A DNA stretch of 64,000 bases from DAITAZ01 sp036824045 (lineage in GTDB: Bacteria > Pseudomonadota > Gammaproteobacteria > Burkholderiales > Rhodocyclaceae). This document shows, one piece after another, positions 36,827 to 45,178 of the stretch. The notes beneath the pieces are model-generated. The model saw only the letters and a program-made list of their open reading frames with translations, did not search any database and was not told where the DNA came from. The stretch spans positions 23,786 through 87,785 of the forward strand of contig DAITAZ010000012.1 of assembly GCA_036824045.1 (NCBI GenBank), in the 5' to 3' direction. The position numbers were made by a program, and so were the translations under genes. Numbering within the stretch: position 1 is the first letter of the stretch; each line of letters starts with the position of its first letter.

Positions 36827-38364
36827 GACCTTGGCTCTACGCGCCCCACCTGCTGGCGGCGGGCACCGGATTTCTCTCTCTTTCGGAGGAGATTCTTTGG
36901 GTGCGCTTGTTCGGCTTCGCCAACCATTCGCGGCCCCAAGCCTTCGCCTTCGTGCTGGCGGCCTACCTGCTGGGGATCGCCCTGGGTGCGCGCTACGGCC
37001 AACGCCTGACCGAATCACCCCGCCCGCCCTGGGCCATGGCCGGGTGGGTGCTTCTGGGCTCGGCCGCGCTGGGGCTGACCACGCCCTGGCTGTTCGTATT
37101 ACTGGTCGGGCTGGACGATCTTCTGGGCACTCGGTTGCAGGTCCCCCTGGGGGGAATGTTGATCATCCTGGTCGCCGCCAGCAAGGCGCTGCTCTTTCCC
37201 CTCGCCCACCATTTGGGCAGCAGCACCCAGCCGGGTCGGATTGGCAGGTCCGTCTCCCGGGTGTATCTGTGCAATATCCTGGGCAGCGCCCTAGGGCCGC
37301 TGGTCACGGGCTTTCTGGTGCTGGACGCCCTGAGCACCCAGCAAGCCTTCGCCCTGAGCGCGGGCCTGACCTTTGCCGCAGGCCTGCTGTGCCTGCTGCC
37401 CGCGATGGCCCCCGCCTTCGGGGCGGCACTGGCTACCGCATCCATCGCGCTGTGTGCCGTGCCTTGGCTGCTGGACAGTCAGGCACTCGTCCGGCTCGCA
37501 GCGGAGCCTGCTGGCGAGATACGCAAATTGGTGGAAAACCGCCACGGCATCATCACCCTTTATCAAGGAGAAAGCCGGGGCGGCGAAGCCGATGACATCG
37601 TATTCGGCGGCAACGTCTATGACGGACGGACCAACCTCGACCCGGTGGCCAACACCAACCAGATACATCGCCTGCTGGTGCTGCCGGCCTTGCAGCCCCA
37701 GCCACGGCGCGTGCTGATGATCGGCCTCTCCATCGGTTCCTGGCTCAAGCTGGTAACCGGCTTTCCAGGGGTCGAGACCATCGACGTCATCGAAATCAAT
37801 CCCGGCTACCTGCGGGCCATGGAAGATTACCCCAGGCATCTTGCCGCCCTGTCCGATCCACGGGTGCGCCTCTACGCCGACGATGGCCGACGCTGGATCA
37901 ACAGCCATCCGGAAGCCCGTTACGACCTGATCGTGATGAATACCACTTGGCACTGGCGGGCTTACAGCAACACCCTCCTGGCCCGGGAATTCCTCTCCTC
38001 CCTGCGTCAGCATCTGGCCCCGGGCGGCGTCGTGGCCTGGAACACCACAGGCTCGCCAGACGCGCTCCACACCGCCAGCACCGTCTTTGCGCACGCCTAC
38101 GGTTTTCACAGTTTCGCCATTGCCGCCGACTTTGACTGGAGGCCCCGCCTGGTCACCCCGGCGGCCAGGGACGTACTTGGCAGCCTGACCCTCGACGGCC
38201 AGCCGCTGTTTCCGCGCAACAGCGAGCGGACAATCAGAACCTACCTGAACACCGCTCCGGTCAGCGTCGAACAACAGGCAAGGACGGCCGGCCGCGCCCT
38301 GCAGACCATTACTGACCGCAACTTGATCACGGAATACCGCCACGGTCGCAGCTTGTGGTGGTGA
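36823..38364 (+). CDS. Membrane protein with spermidine synthase-like domain
   Basis: This 513-residue protein has about seven membrane segments in residues 1-230 (again with EEILWVRLFGF and VYLCNILGSALGPLVTGF, echoing the upstream gene), then a cytosolic or periplasmic Rossmann domain of the aminopropyltransferase type. That domain includes RVLMIGLSIGSWLKLVTGFPGVETIDVIEINPGYL and VRLYADDGRRWINSHPEARYDLIVMNTTWHW. The glycine-rich loop is GLSIGS and not the standard GGGDG, so polyamine synthesis is uncertain. It starts in an ATGA overlap with the gene before. Confidence 0.83.
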   Translation: MRPWLYAPHLLAAGTGFLSLSEEILWVRLFGFANHSRPQAFAFVLAAYLLGIALGARYGQRLTESPRPPWAMAGWVLLGSAALGLTTPWLFVLLVGLDDLLGTRLQVPLGGMLIILVAASKALLFPLAHHLGSSTQPGRIGRSVSRVYLCNILGSALGPLVTGFLVLDALSTQQAFALSAGLTFAAGLLCLLPAMAPAFGAALATASIALCAVPWLLDSQALVRLAAEPAGEIRKLVENRHGIITLYQGESRGGEADDIVFGGNVYDGRTNLDPVANTNQIHRLLVLPALQPQPRRVLMIGLSIGSWLKLVTGFPGVETIDVIEINPGYLRAMEDYPRHLAALSDPRVRLYADDGRRWINSHPEARYDLIVMNTTWHWRAYSNTLLAREFLSSLRQHLAPGGVVAWNTTGSPDALHTASTVFAHAYGFHSFAIAADFDWRPRLVTPAARDVLGSLTLDGQPLFPRNSERTIRTYLNTAPVSVEQQARTAGRALQTITDRNLITEYRHGRSLWW

Positions 38365-38380
38365 GCCCTCCGCGAGGTCG

Positions 38381-38392
38381 CGCAAATTTGCG
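38381..38392. promoter_or_regulatory. 12-base palindrome upstream of the GST gene
   Basis: CGCAAATTTGCG is a perfect palindrome in an AT-rich island 68 bases before the GST start. A TACAAT hexamer further down could be a -10 box. A palindrome of this length is expected several times by chance in this window, so support is weak. Confidence 0.25.
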
Positions 38393-38459
38393 ATATATGC
38401 ACAAAATCGCACATGAGCGCCCTACAATGAGGGCACTGCAACGAAGAAGAGCCACAGCC

Positions 38460-39059
38460 ATGAAACTGTACGACATGGAACGCTCAGGCAATGCCTACCG
38501 GGTACGCCTGATGCTCTCGCTGCTCGGCCTGCACGCGGAACGGCAAGCTGTTGACCTCTTGGCGGGGGAACAACACCAACCCTGGTTTCTCGCGCTCAAC
38601 CCGCGTCATCAGGTACCCGTGCTGGAAGAACCGGATGGCACCGTGATCTGGGACTCCATGGCCATCCTGGTTTATTTGGCCCGACAGTACGGTGGAGAAA
38701 CCTGGCTGCCGCTGGAACCACGCCCGATGGCGGAAGTGATGCAATGGCTGGCGGTCATGGAGAGCGAATCCCAATATGGCCTCGCGCTGGCACGAGCCAT
38801 CACCCGCTTCGGCCGTCCGGGGGATCTGACCCTGGCGCAACAACTGGGGCACAAGTGCTTGCGCGTCCTGGAGACCCAGCTCACGGCCCATGAATGGTTG
38901 GCGCTGGAGCGCCTGACCATCGCCGACGTGGGCTGTTTTCCCTACGTGGCGCTGGCGCCAGAAGGCGGCATCAGCCTCGACGCCTACCCCGCCGTTCAGG
39001 CCTGGCTCAGCCGGATCAAGATTCTGCCGGGGTTCATCGGCATGCCGGGCATCGCGTAA
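38460..39059 (+). CDS. Glutathione S-transferase family protein
   Basis: This 199-residue cytosolic protein has an N-terminal thioredoxin-like domain (MKLYDMERSGNAYRVRLMLSLLG; VPVLEEPDG with the cis-proline; WDSMAILVYLARQYG with the glutathione-binding acidic-Ser pair position) and a helical C-terminal domain. The usual catalytic Ser/Cys near residue 9 is S9 in ERSGN. Its role in detoxification or redox chemistry is not defined. A T-poor GC hairpin at 39067-39087 follows the stop. Confidence 0.9.
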   Translation: MKLYDMERSGNAYRVRLMLSLLGLHAERQAVDLLAGEQHQPWFLALNPRHQVPVLEEPDGTVIWDSMAILVYLARQYGGETWLPLEPRPMAEVMQWLAVMESESQYGLALARAITRFGRPGDLTLAQQLGHKCLRVLETQLTAHEWLALERLTIADVGCFPYVALAPEGGISLDAYPAVQAWLSRIKILPGFIGMPGIA

Positions 39060-39066
39060 ACGACAG

Positions 39067-39087
39067 AAGGGGCGCCGGGCGCCCCTT
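39067..39087. terminator. GC hairpin after the GST gene
   Basis: GGGGCGC (39069-39075) pairs with GCGCCCC (39079-39085), with A-T pairs possible outside. It lies between the convergent GST and prepilin genes. There is no clear T-run, so termination strength is doubtful. Confidence 0.4.
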
Positions 39088-39110
39088 CCTGATGAATGCC
39101 TGGATAGCGC

Positions 39111-39764
39111 TCAGTAGGCGATGCAAAGAGTGTAGACCGCCGCGTCCTGGACGTTCGCATTGAGGACTGCGGCGCCAGAGGCGATGTTATTCCCGAGCAT
39201 CCAGCGCACTGAACCGGTATCCGACACCCCGTCATCCAGACGGATGTCGATTTGCCGCGCCATCCGCCCGGTGAGGTTGCCCGAACACACGAAGATGGAA
39301 CCTGCCCATCCGGCGATGGGCGACACACCGGTGATCCCGAGGCGACCGCCTTCCACGTTGTTCGGCGGATAGTCTGCCGCAGCGGTGTTCGTCGTGCCAC
39401 TGAGCATGTTGGCAATGCGCACATGCTGCCAGAAGAGATAGGCCTCGTCCGAGGCGGTGCCGGAATTCCAGTCCCCGTCGATGCGACCATTGCCCACGGT
39501 GCCATTGGGCGTCGTGGCGAGCACCGCGCCACTGGCCGCCCCCAAATGGTTCACAACCCCCGCATCGTCCCCGGGCAGGGCCCGGAAGCGTTCCTGATAC
39601 ATGTAAGTTGCTGTGCGGATTTGCTCCAGATCGGAGATCAAGCCTCGCACTTTGGCGCTGTTGATGAGTTCCTGGCCCTTCAGGACACCGCCCAACAGCA
39701 GGCCGATAATGACCAGCACGATGGCAATTTCCACCAAAGTAAAACCGGATTGGGATTTGCGCAT
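39111..39764 (-). CDS. Type IV prepilin-like protein
   Basis: This 217-residue protein has a classical type III signal: cleavage between G7 and F8 (KSQSG-FTLVE) with Glu at mature position +5, then a hydrophobic helix (AIVLVIIGLLLGGVL). The body has GDDAG and NGDW-like loops and two cysteines (VCSGN and TLCIAY), which may form the C-terminal disulfide loop. No pilus assembly genes are adjacent, so the assembly system must lie elsewhere. It is divergent from the histidine kinase gene across 287 bases in which I see nothing else clear. Confidence 0.88.
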   Translation of the reverse strand: MRKSQSGFTLVEIAIVLVIIGLLLGGVLKGQELINSAKVRGLISDLEQIRTATYMYQERFRALPGDDAGVVNHLGAASGAVLATTPNGTVGNGRIDGDWNSGTASDEAYLFWQHVRIANMLSGTTNTAAADYPPNNVEGGRLGITGVSPIAGWAGSIFVCSGNLTGRMARQIDIRLDDGVSDTGSVRWMLGNNIASGAAVLNANVQDAAVYTLCIAY

Positions 39765-40051
39765 GACTCAGAACCTGATGAGAGTAGTTGCCTCAATCGG
39801 CTATTAGCAGGAATCGTACCACTTCGCCCGGCCGTAACCGTGGCCGCAGGCGCAGAACACGGTGGGAAACGCATCCCATATTTGCCAGCCGAGGGAATTG
39901 CCACCGTCTGGCAGCGCTTCCGTCGCCGCAACCTGGCTTGCGGCACTCGGGTCTGACGAGCACTCGACACGCCTGTGACGAAAATTCGACACCCGCGTCG
40001 AGGACCCGACAGCATGAGGGCGGGTTCCGTCTCGTTTACAATGCGCCGACC

Positions 40052-41794
40052 ATGATGCCCTCCCCCTCTGCCGCCACACCCCGCCAGGCCGCCATCATCG
40101 CCTGGGTCGGCGAGCATCGCCGCTGGATGCTGCTGGGGGCACTGATCCTCCTGCATCTCGTCATCCTGCAAGGCGCGGAATCCGCCGTTGGCCGCACACT
40201 CATGGCCTGCCACCTGGGCCTGTTCCTGCTCTGGCAACCCGTCGTGCGGGCCGAGCGTCGCCTCACCACGCCTCAGCTGCTGATCTTCAGCTTGGGGGTG
40301 GCTTTGTTCGTCGGCCTGCTCAACCACTGGCTGCTGATGGTTTGGGCCATGGCCTTGGCGGGAATGGTGGGGGGCAAGGTGTTTTTTTTCGCAGCCCGCT
40401 GGAGTCGGCTTTTCCACCTGCTGGCTTTGGGCTATCTGGTGCTGCTGCTGCTCGTGGTACTGATGGGTGCCGTCATCCCCAAACCCTTTGCCCTCCCCCC
40501 GGATTTCGCCACCCTTGCCAAGTACGGTCTGCCGCTGGTGTTTCCGGCCATGGCGGTTCTGCCCATCCGGTCGGAGCCACGGGGAGGGCCGGAGGTCATC
40601 GACCTTTTCTCCAGCATGTTCCTGGTACTGCTCCTGGCAGTACTGCTGCTGGGCAGCCTTGCCTTCATGCTGCTCCTTGAACGCAACTACCTGGAGTCCT
40701 TGTTCTTCACCCTGCTGGCCATTGCCGGCATGTTGCTGCTGCTGGGATGGGCGTGGAACCCCAAGATCGGCTTTTCCGGTGTTGGTGTGCTATTCACGCG
40801 CTACGTTCTTTCGGTCGGCCTGCCCTTCGAGCAGTGGCTGCACCACTTGGCGGAACACGCCATGCGCGAGCCAGACCCGTCCCGTTTTCTTGATGAGGCC
40901 TTCGCGGGCATGGCCCGCCTCCCCTGGGTCTCCGGCGGACGGTGGCACGCGGAGGGCATCGAGGGGGTGTTTGGCCAGTGCGTGGGCAACTGCACGCAGT
41001 TTGACAACGGGCCTCTGCATCTTTCGCTGTACACGGAACAGGCACTCACACCAGCCTTGCAGTGGCATTTCAACCTCCTGGCGCGGCTGCTGGCGGAGTT
41101 CTACACCGCCAAGCAACAGGCCCGGCGCTTGCAGGAGATGAGCTATGTCCAGGCGATACACGAAACCGGCGCAAGGCTGACCCACGACGTCAAAAACCTG
41201 CTGCAATCGCTGAACACCCTCTGCTTCGCAGCGATGCAGGAAAGCAACGAGGCTTCCCCTGAGTTCCAGGCGCTGCTGCGGCGGCAGTTGCCCATGATCG
41301 CCCAGCGCCTGGAGCAGACGCTGGACAAGCTGAAAAAACCGGAAGAAACCGATGGCCCCCGGAGCGATGCCGCCCTCTGGTGGCATGAGTTGCAGCGTCG
41401 TTACAGCGGCCAGCCCGTGGCATTCGAAGCGCCGGAGGGCATGCATGGCCTGACGATCCCGGCTGCGCTGTTCAGCAGCGTCTGCGAGAATCTGCTGCAG
41501 AACGCTACGGACAAACGCGCCCTGCATCCGGCGTTGCGGGTGGCGGTACGCTTTGTGCGCACGCCCGTCCCCGCACTGCAGGTGTGGGACGACGGCCCAC
41601 CCGTGCCCTCGGCACTGGCCACCGAGATGTTCCGCGGCCCTCTGCCTTCAGAAAGCGGCTTCGGTATCGGGCTGTATCAGATGGGGAGACAAGCCGAGCG
41701 GGAAGGATATGAACTGGCCCTGCGCCGCAACGAAACCGGAGCCGTGTGCTTCGAACTGGCGCCCAAGCCCGCCAGGCCTCTGACGCCAGCGTGA
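40052..41794 (+). CDS. Membrane sensor histidine kinase without adjacent regulator
   Basis: This 580-residue protein has about eight membrane segments in residues 25-235, a GAF-like region (about 255-355, ending FNLLARLLAEFYTAKQQARRLQEM), a phospho-acceptor H378 in THDVKNLLQ and an ATPase domain with CENLLQNATDK, VWDDGPPVP and GFGIGLYQM. The HDVKN box belongs to the PrsK-like kinases rather than the EnvZ type. ATG 40052 is followed at once by ATG 40055. No response regulator gene is next to it. The downstream convergent neighbour is a cyclase. Confidence 0.87.
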   Translation: MMPSPSAATPRQAAIIAWVGEHRRWMLLGALILLHLVILQGAESAVGRTLMACHLGLFLLWQPVVRAERRLTTPQLLIFSLGVALFVGLLNHWLLMVWAMALAGMVGGKVFFFAARWSRLFHLLALGYLVLLLLVVLMGAVIPKPFALPPDFATLAKYGLPLVFPAMAVLPIRSEPRGGPEVIDLFSSMFLVLLLAVLLLGSLAFMLLLERNYLESLFFTLLAIAGMLLLLGWAWNPKIGFSGVGVLFTRYVLSVGLPFEQWLHHLAEHAMREPDPSRFLDEAFAGMARLPWVSGGRWHAEGIEGVFGQCVGNCTQFDNGPLHLSLYTEQALTPALQWHFNLLARLLAEFYTAKQQARRLQEMSYVQAIHETGARLTHDVKNLLQSLNTLCFAAMQESNEASPEFQALLRRQLPMIAQRLEQTLDKLKKPEETDGPRSDAALWWHELQRRYSGQPVAFEAPEGMHGLTIPAALFSSVCENLLQNATDKRALHPALRVAVRFVRTPVPALQVWDDGPPVPSALATEMFRGPLPSESGFGIGLYQMGRQAEREGYELALRRNETGAVCFELAPKPARPLTPA

Positions 41795-41822
41795 CGAAGA
41801 CGCTGCGCCCTCGCTCCAGCTT

Positions 41823-43196
41823 TCAGCCCACGGACGCCCTTTGCGTGTACGCAGAGGAGGGCAAGACGACCACGTTGCCCGCAGGATCAGCCGCCTCAGG
41901 CTCCGGCGCAGCCACCACGGCGAATTCAGGCTTGAGCCCGATCATCCGGTGCACCAGGGTTTGCCCCCGGCCTTTCAGATAAACGGTCTCAGCGGGCATG
42001 AAATCAAAGCGGGCGGCCAGTCTGCGGTAGGTCACATCGTCGCACTGAATGACCCCGGGCTGGCCCTCGGAGGAAATCCGGCTGGCAATGTTCACCGTGT
42101 CGCCCCACAGGTCATAGATGAACTTCTTCTTGCCGACCACCCCAGCCACCACTGGCCCGGTGCCAATCCCTACGCGGATATCCAGGCGCCGGTCGTTGAT
42201 GGCGAAATCCCGACGCAGCAGATCCCGCATTTCCAGCGCCATCTCGGCAATGGCGATACTGTATTCGCTGTCCGCCTCGTTCAAGCCGCCAGCCACCATG
42301 TAGGCATCGCCTATGGTCTTGATCTTTTCGATCCCATGCTTCTCGGCCAGCTCGTCGAATGACGAGAATATCCGGTTGAGCATGGCGAACACCTGGCTCG
42401 GGGACATGCCGGCCGCCACATGGGTGAAGTTCACGATATCGGCAAACATCACCGTGACATCCGCAAAACCGTCGGCAATGGTCTGATTGCTGTTCTTGAG
42501 CCGTTCCGCCACCGGCCCGGGGAGGATGTTGAGCAGCAAGCGCTCGGAACGCTCTTGTTCGATCTGCAGCAGGCGGTGCGCTTCCTCCAACCGCCCCTGA
42601 GCTTTCTGCTTCTCCTGAATGGAATATCGCAACAGCAGGAAGACGATGCTCGAAATAGCGACAAAGTTGAGGGCGAAGAAGAATACGCTGGTCTGCAGCG
42701 GGATGCGGGTCGCCCCGGCAGGTTCGAAACCGACCAGGTAGTAGTCGAAGAAGCCGGTCAGTGCCGTAAGGAAGACATAGGCTGCAAACCAAGCCCAGGA
42801 TTCCCGCACGCCGAAGCACAAAATCGCTCCGATGGGCGCCAGCAACCCCCACAAAATCAGACCGGAAGCGGTAATGAAGTTGCCGATAGCCCACTGGGCC
42901 ACGAAGGGAAAGAAGAGAAACAGGCTGAGCTGCGTAACCCGGAAAAAACTGAAATTTCCGGTGCGCAGGTACACAAACAGATTGATCGCCAGCAGGACCT
43001 GAAAGGTAAACGGCAAGGTGGCCGACAACTGCGGCCCCAGGCTCCAGTAGATGGCGAGCCAGAGCATGGAGGCCACCGACACGAGACCCGTGGCGAACAC
43101 CAGCAGCGACTTGTTCAGGCGCATTTCGTCGCTATCGCTGGGATCGACCCCTGCAGTACGCAGGCGTTCTAGCATCGAAGGCCGCTGAGCGGTCAT
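41823..43196 (-). CDS. Membrane class III adenylate cyclase
   Basis: This 457-residue protein has six membrane segments (about 30-190), a short coiled coil (195-222) and a C-terminal class III cyclase domain. Metal ligands are D253 (FADIVNFT) and D297 (IGDAYM). K293 and D362 select adenine, and N369 and R373 (TVNIASR) stabilise the transition state, so the full catalytic set for cyclic AMP is present. ATG 43196 was preferred over an upstream start that lacks support. An inverted repeat lies 37 bases before the start. It is convergent with the histidine kinase gene. Confidence 0.92.
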   Translation of the reverse strand: MTAQRPSMLERLRTAGVDPSDSDEMRLNKSLLVFATGLVSVASMLWLAIYWSLGPQLSATLPFTFQVLLAINLFVYLRTGNFSFFRVTQLSLFLFFPFVAQWAIGNFITASGLILWGLLAPIGAILCFGVRESWAWFAAYVFLTALTGFFDYYLVGFEPAGATRIPLQTSVFFFALNFVAISSIVFLLLRYSIQEKQKAQGRLEEAHRLLQIEQERSERLLLNILPGPVAERLKNSNQTIADGFADVTVMFADIVNFTHVAAGMSPSQVFAMLNRIFSSFDELAEKHGIEKIKTIGDAYMVAGGLNEADSEYSIAIAEMALEMRDLLRRDFAINDRRLDIRVGIGTGPVVAGVVGKKKFIYDLWGDTVNIASRISSEGQPGVIQCDDVTYRRLAARFDFMPAETVYLKGRGQTLVHRMIGLKPEFAVVAAPEPEAADPAGNVVVLPSSAYTQRASVG

Positions 43197-43232
43197 GAGT
43201 GGGTCCGTTATGCGGAGTAGTTTGTCGTTCCC

Positions 43233-43260
43233 CCAAGTGTCGCAATACAGCGACACTTGG
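43233..43260. repeat. Perfect 11-base inverted repeat upstream of the adenylate cyclase gene
   Basis: CCAAGTGTCGC (43233-43243) and its exact complement (43250-43260) are separated by six bases. It sits between the upstream prepilin gene and the cyclase gene. No T-run follows on either strand, so an operator or mRNA structural element is more likely than a terminator. Confidence 0.6.
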
Positions 43261-43307
43261 TCAATGCAGTTATAGCGAATTAACCCTTATCTGATCAGGA
43301 CGACACC

Positions 43308-44192
43308 TCAGGGCAAACGCCCCGCCGCAATCATGCGACTGAAAAGGATGCTGGGCGATATCCAGATCAACTCGTCATCAAACTCACCCGCGGCAGAACC
43401 TGACGCCGTGGGCTCATGGGAGATGAACGCCCGGTCGGCGGCCACCGCACTGTTCCTGTTCGGATTGTGGCGCTCGTCTGCACCCTGGCCGGCGGCATCG
43501 GCGGCGGCGACATCAGTGCGTACGTCACCATTGCGGCCAGTTGAATAGATGACAGCCACTGCGTCCTGGACTTGACGCACCCCCGCGGGGCACTGAGCGT
43601 TGGCGGTACCCGCGTTCGTCAAACCGGTCGCCGTTGCGCACACCATCAAATCCCCCGCGGGGATGTTCGCCCAGACAGCCTTGAGCCCCTCATTCGTGGT
43701 GAAGGCATTGGCACTGGCTGTCGTGACAGCATAGCGAACCCGCTGCCCCCAGGCATCCAGCACATATCCTTGCCCGTCCGCGGGACTCACCCCGAGCGTC
43801 ATCCCGGGCACGAAACCCGAAAGTGCATTGGTGCAGGCGCCACCGCCGTCTGGCACGGACACGCCCGTCGCGTTGGCCGCCGCCGGACAGGGCAAGCGGC
43901 CATGTGCGGCGGCAAAGCCCAGCAACGCCTCTCTCACGTTTGCCAGTGTTTGCCGGGTCTCCGCCACCTTGCGGTTTTCGATCTGGCTGGCGGCGCCCAC
44001 CACCATCCCTCCGAACAGTATCCCCACGATGACCAGCACAATGGCCATCTCGACAAGCGTGAAGCCAATTTGCCCGAGCAAGCGCCGGGAGCACGCCGAA
44101 GCAACCGAAGGGGTGGGGAGAACTTCCAACTTCAAGGTCTGCACCTCAGAACTGACCAGATCGAACGGGAGCACACTGCAACCCAGCCCCAA
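43308..44192 (-). CDS. Type II/IV prepilin-like protein with long or misplaced leader
   Basis: The product has the prepilin peptidase motif IG-FTLVEMAIVLVIVGILFGG, with Glu at +5, followed by a soluble domain with cysteines (LPCPAA, GGACTN, LMVCAT, AQCPAG). From the first ATG (44192) the leader would be 43 residues, far longer than usual. A TTG codon giving MLGQIG-F would yield a normal six-residue leader, so the real start may be near 44077. Like the prepilin at 39111-39764, it has no pilus assembly neighbours. The adenylate cyclase gene follows 111 bases downstream on the same strand. Confidence 0.82.
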   Translation of the reverse strand: MGLGCSVLPFDLVSSEVQTLKLEVLPTPSVASACSRRLLGQIGFTLVEMAIVLVIVGILFGGMVVGAASQIENRKVAETRQTLANVREALLGFAAAHGRLPCPAAANATGVSVPDGGGACTNALSGFVPGMTLGVSPADGQGYVLDAWGQRVRYAVTTASANAFTTNEGLKAVWANIPAGDLMVCATATGLTNAGTANAQCPAGVRQVQDAVAVIYSTGRNGDVRTDVAAADAAGQGADERHNPNRNSAVAADRAFISHEPTASGSAAGEFDDELIWISPSILFSRMIAAGRLP

Positions 44193-44320
44193 AGCCTTGG
44201 GACCACCGGGCCACGGGGAGTAATCTACACTACAAAATCCATCGATCCTGCAAAGAAAGCACTCGGGTGCAGGCTAAACGTCAGCAACCCGGAACCGGGC
44301 AAGTGACCACGGCAGATTCA

Positions 44321-45010
44321 ATGAAGCCAAATCAAAGGACAGGCATCACCCGTGAGGATCTCGAGCGCGACGACGTCCGCACGCGCCTGCTGAATACGCC
44401 GCTCGCGAACTTGTTACTCAGCGACGAGCAACTGGCCGCCTCCATGGAAGCAGCCCTGCGCACAGCCCCCACACCTGGCGACCTGTGGCTGTTCGCTTAC
44501 GGCTCACTGGTCTGGAACCCGATGGTGTGCTTCACCGAGCGCGTACCGGGGCGGATATTCGGCTACCACCGCCGGTTCTGTCTGCACTCCCGCATCAACC
44601 GGGGTACGCCCGAACAACCCGGACTGGTCCTGGCTCTGGAGAAAGGTGGCAGTTGCAGCGGCATGCTTTACCGCATCCCTGCCGCCGCAAAGACGAAAGA
44701 ACTCCGGCTACTCTGGCGACGCGAGATGCTGATGAACTCCTACGTGCCCCGCTGGCTGCCCGCCCGGGGGGATAAGGGCGCGGTGATCCCGGCCTTGGCC
44801 TTCGTGGTCAACCCCCGCTGCTCCGGTTACGCGGGCCGACTGCCAGAAACGGAAATAGTCCGCCGTCTGACGCAAGCCCACGGTCTCTACGGTTCAGGAA
44901 CTGACTACCTCAAAGCAACCGCCGCCGGCCTGGCAGCATCGGGACTGCGTTGCCGGCATCTTGAAACCCTGGTCAAACAACTCGCCGCTCACACCAACCC
45001 GGCTCGTTGA
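44321..45010 (+). CDS. Gamma-glutamylcyclotransferase (ChaC-like)
   Basis: This 229-residue cytosolic protein of the ChaC type has the substrate-binding segment LWLFAYGSLVWNP and the family region VFCL-like RRFCLHSRINRGTPEQPGLVLAL. ChaC enzymes cleave glutathione to 5-oxoproline and Cys-Gly; the catalytic Glu probably is in LLWRREM. ATG 44321 was chosen; GTG 44303 is an alternative. A strong terminator follows. Confidence 0.9.
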   Translation: MKPNQRTGITREDLERDDVRTRLLNTPLANLLLSDEQLAASMEAALRTAPTPGDLWLFAYGSLVWNPMVCFTERVPGRIFGYHRRFCLHSRINRGTPEQPGLVLALEKGGSCSGMLYRIPAAAKTKELRLLWRREMLMNSYVPRWLPARGDKGAVIPALAFVVNPRCSGYAGRLPETEIVRRLTQAHGLYGSGTDYLKATAAGLAASGLRCRHLETLVKQLAAHTNPAR

Positions 45011-45041
45011 CACCGTTTAAGCGCCACACGTCCCACCGCCA

Positions 45042-45079
45042 AAAAACAAAGGCCCAGCGATTGCTGGGCCTTTGTTTTT
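45042..45079. terminator. Bidirectional terminator between the ChaC-like gene and tRNA-Pro
   Basis: Seventeen-base arms at 45042-45058 and 45063-45079 surround a four-base loop, with A-rich and T-rich outer parts. It functions on both strands, ending the ChaC-like gene from the left and the ispB/tRNA-Pro transcript from the right. Confidence 0.92.
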
Positions 45080-45084
45080 AAAAC

Positions 45085-45161
<77 letters not shown>

Positions 45162-45178
45162 AAATGCTGCGACAACCC

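Noticed and set aside
38381..38392. 12-base palindrome as an important regulatory site for the GST gene
   Set aside because: Several such palindromes are expected by chance in 64 kb; kept only as a low-confidence feature.
43233..43260. Inverted repeat upstream of the adenylate cyclase gene as a terminator
   Set aside because: No T-run on either strand; the element is better read as an operator or structural repeat.
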